Shown here piece after piece: positions 22,211 to 30,241 of a stretch of DNA of 64,000 nt. Location: the NCBI GenBank assembly GCA_020633055.1, contig JACKEJ010000010.1:372001-436000 (forward strand), given 5' to 3'. The DNA comes from Sandaracinaceae bacterium. GTDB lineage: Bacteria; Myxococcota_A; Polyangia; Polyangiales; Houyiibacteriaceae. Position numbers and translations under genes: made by a program. Every line of letters begins with the position of its first letter. Position 1 is the stretch's first letter. The notes below the pieces were generated by a model. The model saw nothing but the letters and a program-made list of their open reading frames with translations. It was not told the origin of the DNA and searched no databases.

Positions 22211-23524
22211 ATGACGCACGACGCGACGACGCTCGCCGCCAGCCACTCTCCCGTGAGCCACGGCTTGCGCGCCGTGCTCGCGGTGGTCGCGGGCGACGAG
22301 CCCTCCGTACGCACGCTGGCTCCCGGCGGCGCGCTCACGCTCGGGCGGTCCAGCTCCTGCGACTGGAGCTTCACGGACACCCAGGCCAGCCGCGTGCAGG
22401 CCATCGTGCGCTTCGACGACGAGGCGGGCCTCAGCATCGAAGACCCCGGCAGCCGCAACGGGACGTTCCTGGACGACGAGCGCGTCCACACTCCGCAGCC
22501 GTGGCTCCCCGGTCAGGTGGTGCGCTTCGGGGCCGTGCGCCTGGTGGCGACGATCACGGGTGCGCGCGCCGACGAGGAGGACGCGGCAGACGACACCGAA
22601 GACGATGGGGTCGTGGTCAGCTCGCCGCAGATGGTGGAGACGTTCGGGTTGGCCGACCGCGCAGCGCGCAGTGAAGCCACGGTGCTGGTGCTGGGCGAGA
22701 CCGGCACGGGCAAGGAGGTGCTGGCCGACCGCATCCATCGCAAGAGCAAGCGCAGGCGCGGTCCGTTCGTGACGTTGAACTGCGGGAGCTTGGTCGAGAC
22801 CCTCGCGGAGTCCACGCTCTTCGGTCACGAACGAGGCGCCTTCACGGGCGCCGCACAGCGTCACGCGGGCGTCTTCGAGCAGGCCCACGAGGGGACGCTG
22901 TTCCTCGACGAGGTGGGCGAGTTGTCCGCGAATCTGCAGACGCGCCTGCTGCGGGTCTTGGAGGACGGGCGCGTGACGCGCGTGGGGGGCTCGACACAGA
23001 CCGAGGTGAACGTGCGCGTGGTGGCCGCGACGCATCGTGATCTGCCGGAGATGGTGCGCGCGGGCGAGTTCCGCGAGGACCTGCTGTATCGACTGGACGT
23101 CGTGCGCATCCGCGTGCCTCCGCTGCGTGAGCGCACCGAGGACGTCGAGCCGCTCGCGCTGCACTTCTTGGATCAGTTCGCAGGGGGGCGACCGCTGCGC
23201 TTGTCCGCCGGCGCGCGGCGCGCGTTGCTCGCGCACCCGTTCCCCGGGAACGTCCGCGAGCTACGCAATTGCATGGAACGCGCGGTGGCCCTCGCGGCGG
23301 ACGTCGTCATCCACGAAGGCGACCTCAACCTGTCGTCGCGCACCTCGGCCGAACGCGGTGGGCTGCTGCGTGCGCAGGTGGGCGACGAAGAGAAGCGCGC
23401 CGTGCTCGAGGCGCTCGAGGCGTGCGAGGGGAACCAGACGCGCGCTGCGAAGCGGCTGGGCATCGCGCGGCGCACCTTGATCAACAAGATGGAGAAGTAC
23501 GGGCTGCACGGGAAGGGCAAGTAG
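22211..23524 (+). CDS. FHA-domain sigma-54-dependent transcriptional activator
   Basis: 437 residues. An N-terminal FHA domain (about 38-108) shows GRSSSCDW, the phosphothreonine-contacting RxxxS, and SRNGTFLD. The AAA+ domain follows with Walker A GETGTGKE (162-169), the sigma-54 contact loop GAFTGA (209-214), Walker B TLFLDE (229-234) and YRLDVVRIRVPPLRER. A Fis-type helix-turn-helix (GNQTRAAKRLGIARRTLINKM) ends the protein. FHA in place of a receiver implies activation by a Ser/Thr kinase rather than a histidine kinase. The gene is immediately followed by a palindrome and a -24/-12 promoter, which I infer to be its target. Confidence 0.95.
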   Translation: MTHDATTLAASHSPVSHGLRAVLAVVAGDEPSVRTLAPGGALTLGRSSSCDWSFTDTQASRVQAIVRFDDEAGLSIEDPGSRNGTFLDDERVHTPQPWLPGQVVRFGAVRLVATITGARADEEDAADDTEDDGVVVSSPQMVETFGLADRAARSEATVLVLGETGTGKEVLADRIHRKSKRRRGPFVTLNCGSLVETLAESTLFGHERGAFTGAAQRHAGVFEQAHEGTLFLDEVGELSANLQTRLLRVLEDGRVTRVGGSTQTEVNVRVVAATHRDLPEMVRAGEFREDLLYRLDVVRIRVPPLRERTEDVEPLALHFLDQFAGGRPLRLSAGARRALLAHPFPGNVRELRNCMERAVALAADVVIHEGDLNLSSRTSAERGGLLRAQVGDEEKRAVLEALEACEGNQTRAAKRLGIARRTLINKMEKYGLHGKGK

Positions 23525-23555
23525 GCCGACCGCAGGCGGGGAGCGCCGCGAGAAT

Positions 23556-23581
23556 TGTGCAGGTCGCTGCACAGTGTGCAG
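23556..23581 (+). promoter_or_regulatory. Putative upstream activating site for the FHA activator
   Basis: TGTGCAGGTCGCTGCACA (23556-23573) is a perfect 7-4-7 palindrome. A third half-site TGTGCAG follows at 23575-23581, one base away. The site lies about 70-90 bases upstream of the -24 element, the usual place for an enhancer-binding protein, and directly after the gene for such a protein. Binding is inferred. Confidence 0.6.
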
Positions 23582-23643
23582 CCGAGGTCCACCGGGGGTC
23601 TTCTCAGGGAGGCGCAGCGCGCCCTGAAACAAGCGCCTTCCGA

Positions 23644-23659
23644 TGGCATGAGGGTTGCG
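23644..23659 (+). promoter_or_regulatory. Sigma-54 (-24/-12) promoter
   Basis: TGGCATGAGGGTTGCG fits the RpoN consensus TGGCACG-N4-TTGC(A/T) at all fixed positions except C to T at position 6 and the last base; the GG and GC dinucleotides have exact spacing. Expected transcription start is near 23670, 18 bases before the lipoprotein ATG, leaving room for the ribosome-binding site CAGGAG. Confidence 0.7.
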
Positions 23660-23687
23660 TAGGTCAGTCGCAGGAGATCGCTGACTT

Positions 23688-24986
23688 ATGACCACCATGC
23701 AACGCACCCTCACTTCTCTCTCGCTCCTCTTGGCCCTCTCGGGGCTCACCGCCGGCTGCGGCGACGGTGGCCCCGCGGGTACTGCCAAGCTCTTGGTGCA
23801 GGGACGGGTCGAGGCCAACCTGGATCGAGACGCAACGACGGTCACGGCGCATGTCATCGCCGAAGACGGCAGCCGCGAGCCCGTCGCGATGGAGCCCACC
23901 GCGACCGACGGAAGCGGGCGCTACCGCATCGAGAGCGACGCGGAGCTCCGCGCTGACACGAACATCGTGCTCGACGCAGACGACGGCTCCGAGCACGCAG
24001 CCGTCGTGCTGACCGTCGACGCCGACGGCGAGATGACCGCCGAGCCCATGAACGAGGAGACCACCCTGGAGGCGGCGGTGTTCGAGTCGCTCGCGACGTC
24101 CGCCACATGCGAGGACTGCTCGCACGCGGCCGTCCGTGCCGCCGTGGAGGCAGAGGCGGCCGCCACGTACGAGAGCGCGGGACCGTCGGAGGCCACGCTC
24201 GCGGACGTGAGCGCGACCATTGCCGCGCGCATCGAGGCCGAGGCGAGCGTGCTGCGCGAGGACAGCGCGAGCGCGTTCGAAGCCTACGTCGAGGCACGCG
24301 CGGAGGCTCAGACCCAAGAGGCCGAAGCGCTGGACGCGGCGACGAACGCGTCCGCGACGGCGGAGGCGCACGCGCAGTACGACCAGGCCATCGCCAATGC
24401 CCAAGCGGAGAGCAGCTACACGGCAGAGACCTGGGCGGCCAGCGCGCACGCCGCCGCCGAGGCAACCCGCATGGAGGCGAGCAGCGTGTCGCTCGAGGCG
24501 ACCCTCTACGCGCAGCTCGTCGCCGACGCCGAGCAGGAGCGCGCGGCCTCGGTGCATGCCGCGATGGAGGCCGAGCTCGCCGCGGCTGGCGTGACCGACG
24601 TGAGCCTCGACGCCACCTTCGCCGCCCTCGAGATTGCCATCGACGACGCGCGCGGGGACGGCGCGGCGGCCGGCGACAGCATCGCCAGCGCCTGGGCGGA
24701 CGCGGCCGTGTCTCTGCGCGCCGAGATCTCGGGCTCCCTGGACGGCGTGGTGAAGACCGCGTTCGACGGTTGGGCGACGTTCTCGACCACGTTGGTCGCT
24801 ACGCTGCGCGCCGACGCGGCGCTCGGGGGAACGGGCAGCGTCGCGTCGGCCGTGATGCTGGGCGGGGGCCTCGGGGACATCAGCGCGGACGTGACGGCGC
24901 TGACGTCGGCCGGGATGGACTCCGCCACGGCGGCGGCCTTCGCGAGCGTCCTGCTGCACGCCGAGCTGGCGGCCAGCGCGCAGTGA
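23688..24986 (+). CDS. Ala/Glu-rich lipoprotein under a sigma-54 promoter
   Basis: 432 residues. Signal peptide with lipobox LTAGC (Cys about 24). Residues 35-120 form a compact beta-rich domain of carboxypeptidase-regulatory-like type (LLVQGRVEANLDRDATTVTAHV ... DGSGRYRIESD). Residues about 130-310 are almost pure Ala/Glu/Ser/Thr helix with one Cys pair (CEDC near 141-144), resembling a long extended helical stalk. The C-terminus is Gly/Ala/Ser-rich. No catalytic motif. It is the only gene between the promoter and the convergent terminator, so it should be a single-gene transcript. Envelope, spore-coat or matrix roles are possible; function unknown. Confidence 0.85.
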   Translation: MTTMQRTLTSLSLLLALSGLTAGCGDGGPAGTAKLLVQGRVEANLDRDATTVTAHVIAEDGSREPVAMEPTATDGSGRYRIESDAELRADTNIVLDADDGSEHAAVVLTVDADGEMTAEPMNEETTLEAAVFESLATSATCEDCSHAAVRAAVEAEAAATYESAGPSEATLADVSATIAARIEAEASVLREDSASAFEAYVEARAEAQTQEAEALDAATNASATAEAHAQYDQAIANAQAESSYTAETWAASAHAAAEATRMEASSVSLEATLYAQLVADAEQERAASVHAAMEAELAAAGVTDVSLDATFAALEIAIDDARGDGAAAGDSIASAWADAAVSLRAEISGSLDGVVKTAFDGWATFSTTLVATLRADAALGGTGSVASAVMLGGGLGDISADVTALTSAGMDSATAAAFASVLLHAELAASAQ

Positions 24987-25008
24987 CCGCGCGCTGAGGC
25001 AACTTTGG

Positions 25009-25074
25009 CAGCCTGCTGCCCAGCGGCAGGCTGTCTTCCTCGAGGGGCGCGGCGTCACGTACGTCGCGCCCCTC
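25009..25074. terminator. Double hairpin between convergent genes (bidirectional terminator)
   Basis: Two strong stem-loops lie between converging stops. CAGCCTGC/GCAGGCTG (25009-25033, 9-base loop) is followed by TCTTCC. GAGGGGCGCG/CGCGCCCCTC (25042-25074) has an inner extension with a G-T pair and is followed by TCCTCTATTTC. Their position and symmetry suit termination from both sides. Confidence 0.65.
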
Positions 25075-25157
25075 CTCTATTTCACCAGCGCGCAGGCCTG
25101 CCCACCGCGTGAGCGCCGCCTGCCGTTCGAGGTCGGCGCGCATCGGCGCTCCTGCTT

Positions 25158-26984
25158 TCACTCCATCTGCTCGCGGATGTAGCGGGTCTCGCCCGACGAC
25201 AGACGCACGTCGATGGTGCGCTGGGCGTCGAGGGGCGCGTTCACGAGGCGGACCTGATGACGCCCGGGAGGCAACGCGAGCGCGGTGATGGGGGTCTGTC
25301 CCACACGTCGACCGTCCACGAACACCTCGGCCCACGGGCGAGCGCCGATGTGCAGGTAGGCGCTCGGAGGCGCCCCGGCCACCGTCGACGGAGTGGCGAT
25401 CGGCTCCGAATCGTCCGCAACGGACGACGCCGACACGCCGTCTCCGCTCGGCGTGGTCCCTCTGGTGGTGCGGCCGGTCCCGCGACCATCGGTGCGGACG
25501 CGCGAAGCGGTTCGGCGAGACGTCATGGCGGGCGCGGACTGACTCCCGTGTTCCGTGACCAGCGCATCCGGGGCGCGCTCGCTGGCGGGGGCCACCGGTC
25601 CCGCCGACCCGGCGCTTCGCTCGCGCGTGCCGGCTCCCCGCGGCGGTCCATCCGTCACGGCCGAGCGCTCATCCTCGCCCGCTGAGGCGACGGGCACCTC
25701 CGGGGGATCCTCGAGCCCCTCGGCGCCACGCAGCGCCCACACCAAGACCCCGCCCATGAGCCCCAGCACCAGCAGCAGCGCCCCCCCAAAGACCGCGCGA
25801 CGACGCACGCGAGCCGAAGGACGCGCCGTCCCACGGATGGAGTCCGGGACGGCGGCGCCAGGGTCCGTCGCGGTCGTGCCAGCGGTCGCCGGGGCCGGGC
25901 GCGAGTTCGCCGCAGCCGCGTCGAGGTCCACCCGGGCATCCGGCCCCGCGTCCAGCGTGGGCAGCAGCGCTGGATCTCCCCCGTGGACCGCGGCCTCCCC
26001 ACCCGCGGATGCATCGCGAGCGTCGCGTGCTTGGGCTGGTTCGGGCGGGGCGGTCACGGTAGGCAGCGTGCCGGGCGATGCCGCGAAGCTTGCGGCCGTG
26101 AGGAACACCACCTCCAGCGAGGGTCCCTGTTGGTAGCCCGAGGTCATGTGCTCGACCCGCCGCTGCAGGGACACGCGAGGCAGCTCGGCGCCGCTCGCGA
26201 TCGACACGGACTCGAGCCGCTCCAGCTCGCGGGCCACCTCCTCCATACTGCTGGGGCGATCCTCGACCAGGGGCGCGACCATGCGCACCAACAGCTCCGC
26301 CAGCGGCGCGGGCGCGACCTTCCGCACCTCGTTCGGGTCACGCGAGAGCGCCCCCGTCGCGAGGTGGTTCAGCGTGACGCCCATGGCGAAGATGTCCGCC
26401 CGCCCGTCCACCTCGAACCCCCAACGTTGCTCGGGGGCCATGTAAGCGGGCGTCCCCGCGGCGGGGAGCTCCGTGCCCGACAGCATGGCCACCCCGAAGT
26501 CCGTCAGGTGGACCTGCCCCGCGCGACTCAGCAGGACGTTCGCCGGCTTCACATCGCGGTGGACGATGTCGCGCGAGTGAGCGTGCGCGAGGCCATGCGC
26601 CAAGCGCGCGCCGATGTAGCTGACCTCCGCCACGGACAGCGGCTCCTGGCGCGCCCGCGTCGCCTCGAGCACCGCGCCCATGTCCACACCATCGACCCAC
26701 TCCATCACCAGGTAGTAGCCGTCCTCCGCGCTCCCGAAATCGAAGACAGGCACGATGTTCGCATGAGACAGCTGCATGGACAGCTTGGCCTCGGAGATAA
26801 AATGTGAGACGGCCCCCTCAGAGAGCTTGCGGCTCGCTAGGATGCGCTTGATGCACACGCGCTTGGACGTCCCGGCCGCACCCACTGCGCGGGCGGAGAA
26901 CACCTCACCCATCCCGCCGCTCGCTACGCGATGCTCGAGGATATAGCGACCCACACGATCTTGGCTCGGCTGACCCGCACTCAT
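25158..26984 (-). CDS. Membrane Ser/Thr protein kinase with C-terminal PEGA domain
   Basis: 608 residues from ATG 26984, preceded by GAGGAG. The kinase domain spans about 13-275: glycine loop ASGGMGEVF, Lys46 in CIKRI, catalytic HRDVKPAN (142-149), DFG (162-164) and APEQ. All catalytic residues are present. A long Pro/Ala/Thr linker follows, with a single membrane span near 420 (GALLLVLGLMGGVLVWAL) and an outer part ending in a PEGA domain (AYLHIGARPWAEVFVDGRRVGQTPI). The catalytic side is cytoplasmic and PEGA periplasmic. It is divergent from a lipoprotein gene that also has a PEGA-type domain, and is a natural candidate to activate the FHA regulator 1.6 kb away; that link is inference. Confidence 0.94.
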   Translation of the reverse strand: MSAGQPSQDRVGRYILEHRVASGGMGEVFSARAVGAAGTSKRVCIKRILASRKLSEGAVSHFISEAKLSMQLSHANIVPVFDFGSAEDGYYLVMEWVDGVDMGAVLEATRARQEPLSVAEVSYIGARLAHGLAHAHSRDIVHRDVKPANVLLSRAGQVHLTDFGVAMLSGTELPAAGTPAYMAPEQRWGFEVDGRADIFAMGVTLNHLATGALSRDPNEVRKVAPAPLAELLVRMVAPLVEDRPSSMEEVARELERLESVSIASGAELPRVSLQRRVEHMTSGYQQGPSLEVVFLTAASFAASPGTLPTVTAPPEPAQARDARDASAGGEAAVHGGDPALLPTLDAGPDARVDLDAAAANSRPAPATAGTTATDPGAAVPDSIRGTARPSARVRRRAVFGGALLLVLGLMGGVLVWALRGAEGLEDPPEVPVASAGEDERSAVTDGPPRGAGTRERSAGSAGPVAPASERAPDALVTEHGSQSAPAMTSRRTASRVRTDGRGTGRTTRGTTPSGDGVSASSVADDSEPIATPSTVAGAPPSAYLHIGARPWAEVFVDGRRVGQTPITALALPPGRHQVRLVNAPLDAQRTIDVRLSSGETRYIREQME

Positions 26985-28073
26985 CTTGTTCTCCTCGTGT
27001 GTACCGTCTTGGGCGGCTGCGCGCACCAGCGCCGTTCCGCCGGCGCCGTTTCGACGCGGCCCGGCGCGGCGGTGGTCCTCCTGTCGGTCGAGCCCGAGCA
27101 CGAAGAGTACGCCGTGGCCATCGCACGCGCGCTCCGACGCGGACCGAGCCCCAGCGGTGCACCTTGGCTGCCTGTGCCCGAGCGCGAGACACGCGCCCTC
27201 CACGACGAACTGGCACGCATCGAAGCCCTGTTCTTCGACCTGGACCTCCCCGGCGCCGAGCGCGCCGCGCGAGACGTCCTCGCGGGCATCGATGATGGGC
27301 TCGTCACCGTGGACGACCAGGCCGCCTTGCTGAACGCGCTCATCCGCGCAGCGCAGGTGTTCGACGCCCAGGGAGCGGGGGACGCCGCCGATGACGCCCT
27401 CCGGCGCGCCACGGCCGTGCGTCCGGGCTTCGAGCTCTCTGCCGTCGACTTCCCCCCCAGCTTGATCGCTCGCCGCGCGGCGCTCGGCGCCACGTCGGAG
27501 CGTCGTGTGCTGACGCTCCGCGACCTGCCCCCGGGCGCCCACGTCTACGTGGACGGCGCCCCCGTGAGTGGCCCGCAAGTCGCGCTGGTGCAGGGCCCCC
27601 ACGTGGTGCGCGTCAGCGCGCCGGGCTACCTGCCGCTTCAGCAACGCATGGACCTCCAGGTGGACACCGCGCTGGCCCCCGAGCTCACCGTGGACCCAGA
27701 ACGCCTGCACGCGCTGCCCGCCGACCACGCCCGCGCGTACTTGGCCAGCCACGACGCGCACGCGCTCCGCTTGTCGCTCTCCGTCTCGAACGAAGGGCGC
27801 AGCTGCAGGCTCTCCGTGGACGGCGAGCCGAGCGTCAGCGTGCTCGCCCCCCTCGACGAAGGTCCTCCCGCCGTCGCGGCGCGGCTCGTGACCGAGCGCG
27901 AGGCCGCGCGAGACGCGCGCATTGCCGGGGCCACGAGGCGACGGCGCGTACGTGGCGTCGTCGCGGCCACCGCCGTGGTGGCCGCGGGCGCGGGGGCAGG
28001 CGCGTACGTGGCGCTACGCCCAAGCGCGGACGGTTGGCGCGGCAGCGGCCAACTCGCGGAGAGCTCACCATGA
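26961..28073 (+). CDS. Lipoprotein with PEGA-like domain and C-terminal membrane helix
   Basis: 370 residues from TTG 26961; ATG 26931 would add ten residues with Glu and Asp at the very N-terminus, unlike a signal peptide. Lipobox VLGGC (Cys20). A helical N-terminal region carries a possible tetratricopeptide-like segment (LDLPGAERAARDVLAGIDDG ... QAALLNALIRAAQVF). A PEGA-like strand set follows near 190-235 (LRDLPPGAHVYVDGAPVSGPQVALVQGPHVVRV). The C-terminus has a basic TRRRRVRG and a hydrophobic helix. Its 5' end lies inside the kinase gene's 5' end on the other strand. The stop overlaps the next ATG. Role unknown; possibly an accessory of the divergent kinase. Confidence 0.82.
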   Translation: MARLTRTHLVLLVCTVLGGCAHQRRSAGAVSTRPGAAVVLLSVEPEHEEYAVAIARALRRGPSPSGAPWLPVPERETRALHDELARIEALFFDLDLPGAERAARDVLAGIDDGLVTVDDQAALLNALIRAAQVFDAQGAGDAADDALRRATAVRPGFELSAVDFPPSLIARRAALGATSERRVLTLRDLPPGAHVYVDGAPVSGPQVALVQGPHVVRVSAPGYLPLQQRMDLQVDTALAPELTVDPERLHALPADHARAYLASHDAHALRLSLSVSNEGRSCRLSVDGEPSVSVLAPLDEGPPAVAARLVTEREAARDARIAGATRRRRVRGVVAATAVVAAGAGAGAYVALRPSADGWRGSGQLAESSP

Positions 28074-29440
28074 CTCGGTCGCGCGTTGTCTCGTTGACGT
28101 CCGTCGGTCGCGCCGTCTCGCGACTCGGGCTCGTCTCGCTCTGCGTAGCCTGCGCGGGGACCGTGTCGTTGCTGTCGTTCAGCGTCACGCGCGACGCCCT
28201 CGAGGACCCGTTCCCCGGCGCCACGGCGGTCGAGGTGTCCGTCCGCCAAGACGGCGTGCGGTTGCCACGCGCCGTCGCGCGCACGGCGCTCTCGGGCGAG
28301 CCCTTCGCCACGCCCGTCGTGCCCTTCGGGACGGGCTACACGCTGCGTGTCGACGTGCTCGACGGCGAGCTGCTCCTGGCGAGAGGCACGAGCGCGACCT
28401 TCGCGACGCAGCGCAGCGAACAGGGCGCGCTGCCCGACGTCTTCGTCGCGCCTCTCGGTCGCTTTGCGCAGCTGGCCACCCGCTCCGCCCCGACACCCGT
28501 CGCGGCCGCGCGCGTGGGCGACGCGCTCGTGGTCGGCAACGCCGATGGCTCGGTCAGCCGCGTCGACGCCCACACGGCTCTCACCGACGAGCTGCTCGCT
28601 CCGGCGGCCGGCCGCCGCTTCGTCGCGCTGCCGAGCGGGCTGCTCGTCACGACGGGGGGCGACGCTTGGTTCTTCGACGACGACGCCCACGCCACGGTGG
28701 CGGCGGAGCTCGCGCGGCACGGGCCCGACGCGCTCCTCGTGCCCATGCTCGACGGGACACCCGGCGAGCCCTGTGGGTTCGCGCTCGGCGGGCGCACGGC
28801 ACCCCAGGCGCTGACGAGGCTCTGCGTGGTGGGCGGCGTCCTCGAGGTCGAGCCCCTCCCGGACGTCGGGCTGGGCGGCTGGGGTGGCGTCGGGGTGCAC
28901 GTGAGCCTCGGGGCCGATGGTGGGCGCTTGGCCTGGGTCGGGCGGCAAGACGCGGGCGGCACCAGCAGCGCGCTCACCCTCGTGGACCCGGGCGCGCCCC
29001 AGGACACGCGCACCGTGGCCCTCGACCTGCCGACGACGGGCGCGGCGGTGATCGCCAACGCGCCCGGCGAGCTGCTGGTCGTGGGCGGGCGCTCGGCAGC
29101 GGGTGTCGTGCTGAGCGACGTCGCCCGAGTCGTCGTGCAGGCCTCGGGGACCGCGGTGCGCGCCGTCCCCGCGCCAGAGCCGTTGTTCTCGCCTCGTCAG
29201 GGAGGAGCCGCCGCGTGGGTGGCCGACGGTGTGTACCTGGTCTACGGCGGAACGAACGCGGGCGGTGCAGCCGTGAGGCGCGCCGAGCTGGTCGACGTAC
29301 GGGGCTTCCCGGGCGTCGTGGCGCCCACCGGAGAGCTCCCGGTCGAAGCCTCCGTCGTGGCGCCAGTGGACGATCACGCGCTCGTGGCGATCGGGGCCAG
29401 CGCCATGTACCGCTATGCGGCTCCTCGGGGGTTCGAGTGA
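28070..29440 (+). CDS. Exported protein with Kelch/propeller-like repeats
   Basis: 456 residues; the ATG overlaps the preceding TGA. The hydrophobic N-terminus (LGLVSLCVACAG) is a signal sequence; the Cys context is a poor lipobox. Residues about 150-440 contain repeated beta-strand units with Gly-rich turns (LVVGGRSAAGVVLSDVARV, YLVYGGTNAGGAAVRRAELV), which look like Kelch-type propeller blades. No catalytic motif. Middle gene of a three-gene operon of envelope proteins. Confidence 0.8.
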   Translation: MTRSRVVSLTSVGRAVSRLGLVSLCVACAGTVSLLSFSVTRDALEDPFPGATAVEVSVRQDGVRLPRAVARTALSGEPFATPVVPFGTGYTLRVDVLDGELLLARGTSATFATQRSEQGALPDVFVAPLGRFAQLATRSAPTPVAAARVGDALVVGNADGSVSRVDAHTALTDELLAPAAGRRFVALPSGLLVTTGGDAWFFDDDAHATVAAELARHGPDALLVPMLDGTPGEPCGFALGGRTAPQALTRLCVVGGVLEVEPLPDVGLGGWGGVGVHVSLGADGGRLAWVGRQDAGGTSSALTLVDPGAPQDTRTVALDLPTTGAAVIANAPGELLVVGGRSAAGVVLSDVARVVVQASGTAVRAVPAPEPLFSPRQGGAAAWVADGVYLVYGGTNAGGAAVRRAELVDVRGFPGVVAPTGELPVEASVVAPVDDHALVAIGASAMYRYAAPRGFE

Positions 29441-29493
29441 GCGCTCCCGGCATGCCCACGAGTCCCCATCGTGGACTGGCACGACTCTCGCAA

Positions 29494-30132
29494 ATGGCTG
29501 GCGTGATGCTCCGTCGCGCCGCCGTTCTGTGCACCCTCCTCGTCTCCGGCTGTGCCCCCGCCGAGGACACCGCGCCCCTCAGCGGCGGCGACCAGGGCAC
29601 GGCCGGCGCCGCCGTGGACATCGCGCTCGAGGTGCGCGTCAGCGGCCCGCTCGACGTGATCGAGCTGAGCGTGGAGTTGGCGAGCGTCGAGATGCTCAGC
29701 GACCGTGAGCCAGACGAGGCGGCTCGGCTCGGGCTGGACGGCCAACTCGCGCTACACGACGGCTTCGGCGACCAGGTGAGCTCTGCCGCGCCGGGCGCGT
29801 ACAGCGTGCTGCTGCTCTCACCGCGTGAGACCGCCCCAGCGCTGCGCCTGGTGGTGACCCTGGCCGGCGTACGCGTGCAGCTGGAGGCCAACGCGCTGCC
29901 TCCCATCCGGCTCCGCTGCCCAACGCCCATCGACGTGGCGGATGGCGCGGGGCTGACGGTGCTGGGCACGCTCGACCTCAGCGACCTCGATGGCCTCTTC
30001 ACCGGCGCGCTCTTCCCGCTCCCCATCGGCACGACCGAGATCTCGGTCACCGAGCTGACGCACCCGAACCTGGTGACCGACGTGGTGACGGCCATCGTGT
30101 CGTCGTGGAGCCTGACCTGCACGCCAGGTTGA
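29494..30132 (+). CDS. Small lipoprotein, third gene of the envelope operon
   Basis: 212 residues from ATG 29494; ATG 29506 or the GTG overlapping the upstream stop (29437) are alternatives. The signal peptide ends LLVSGC, a clear lipobox. The mature protein is beta-rich (VDIALEVRVSGPLDVIELSVELASVEML ... VVTLAGVRVQLEANALPPIRL) and resembles a DUF4382-like immunoglobulin-type domain. Two Cys near the end may pair. Nothing catalytic is visible. Confidence 0.75.
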   Translation: MAGVMLRRAAVLCTLLVSGCAPAEDTAPLSGGDQGTAGAAVDIALEVRVSGPLDVIELSVELASVEMLSDREPDEAARLGLDGQLALHDGFGDQVSSAAPGAYSVLLLSPRETAPALRLVVTLAGVRVQLEANALPPIRLRCPTPIDVADGAGLTVLGTLDLSDLDGLFTGALFPLPIGTTEISVTELTHPNLVTDVVTAIVSSWSLTCTPG

Positions 30133-30241
30133 GCACGCGCGGCGCTTCGGGATCTCGTGCACGAGCCTGCACACTGGGCACGCAGCTGCACACCGCGACC
30201 GCCAGGTCGTGCCGCAGCGCCCGACAGCGCCGCGCGAGCGG

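Noticed and set aside
29477..29492. TGGCACGACTCTCGCA, a near match to the sigma-54 consensus
   Set aside because: A start 12 bases after the -12 element would fall near 29503, downstream of ATG 29494. The gene is tightly linked to the two genes before it, and no activator site is visible upstream.
27922..29493. Upstream extension of the frame that ends as the lipoprotein at 30132
   Set aside because: The extension is Arg-rich shadow of the 28070-29440 gene; the signal peptide and lipobox place the start at 29494 or close by.
30154..30192. CTCGTGCACGAG palindrome and two CTGCACA elements like the half-sites at 23556
   Set aside because: They lie between convergent gene ends, where no promoter is needed, and there is no -24/-12 element next to them. 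Chance or a weak terminator is more likely.
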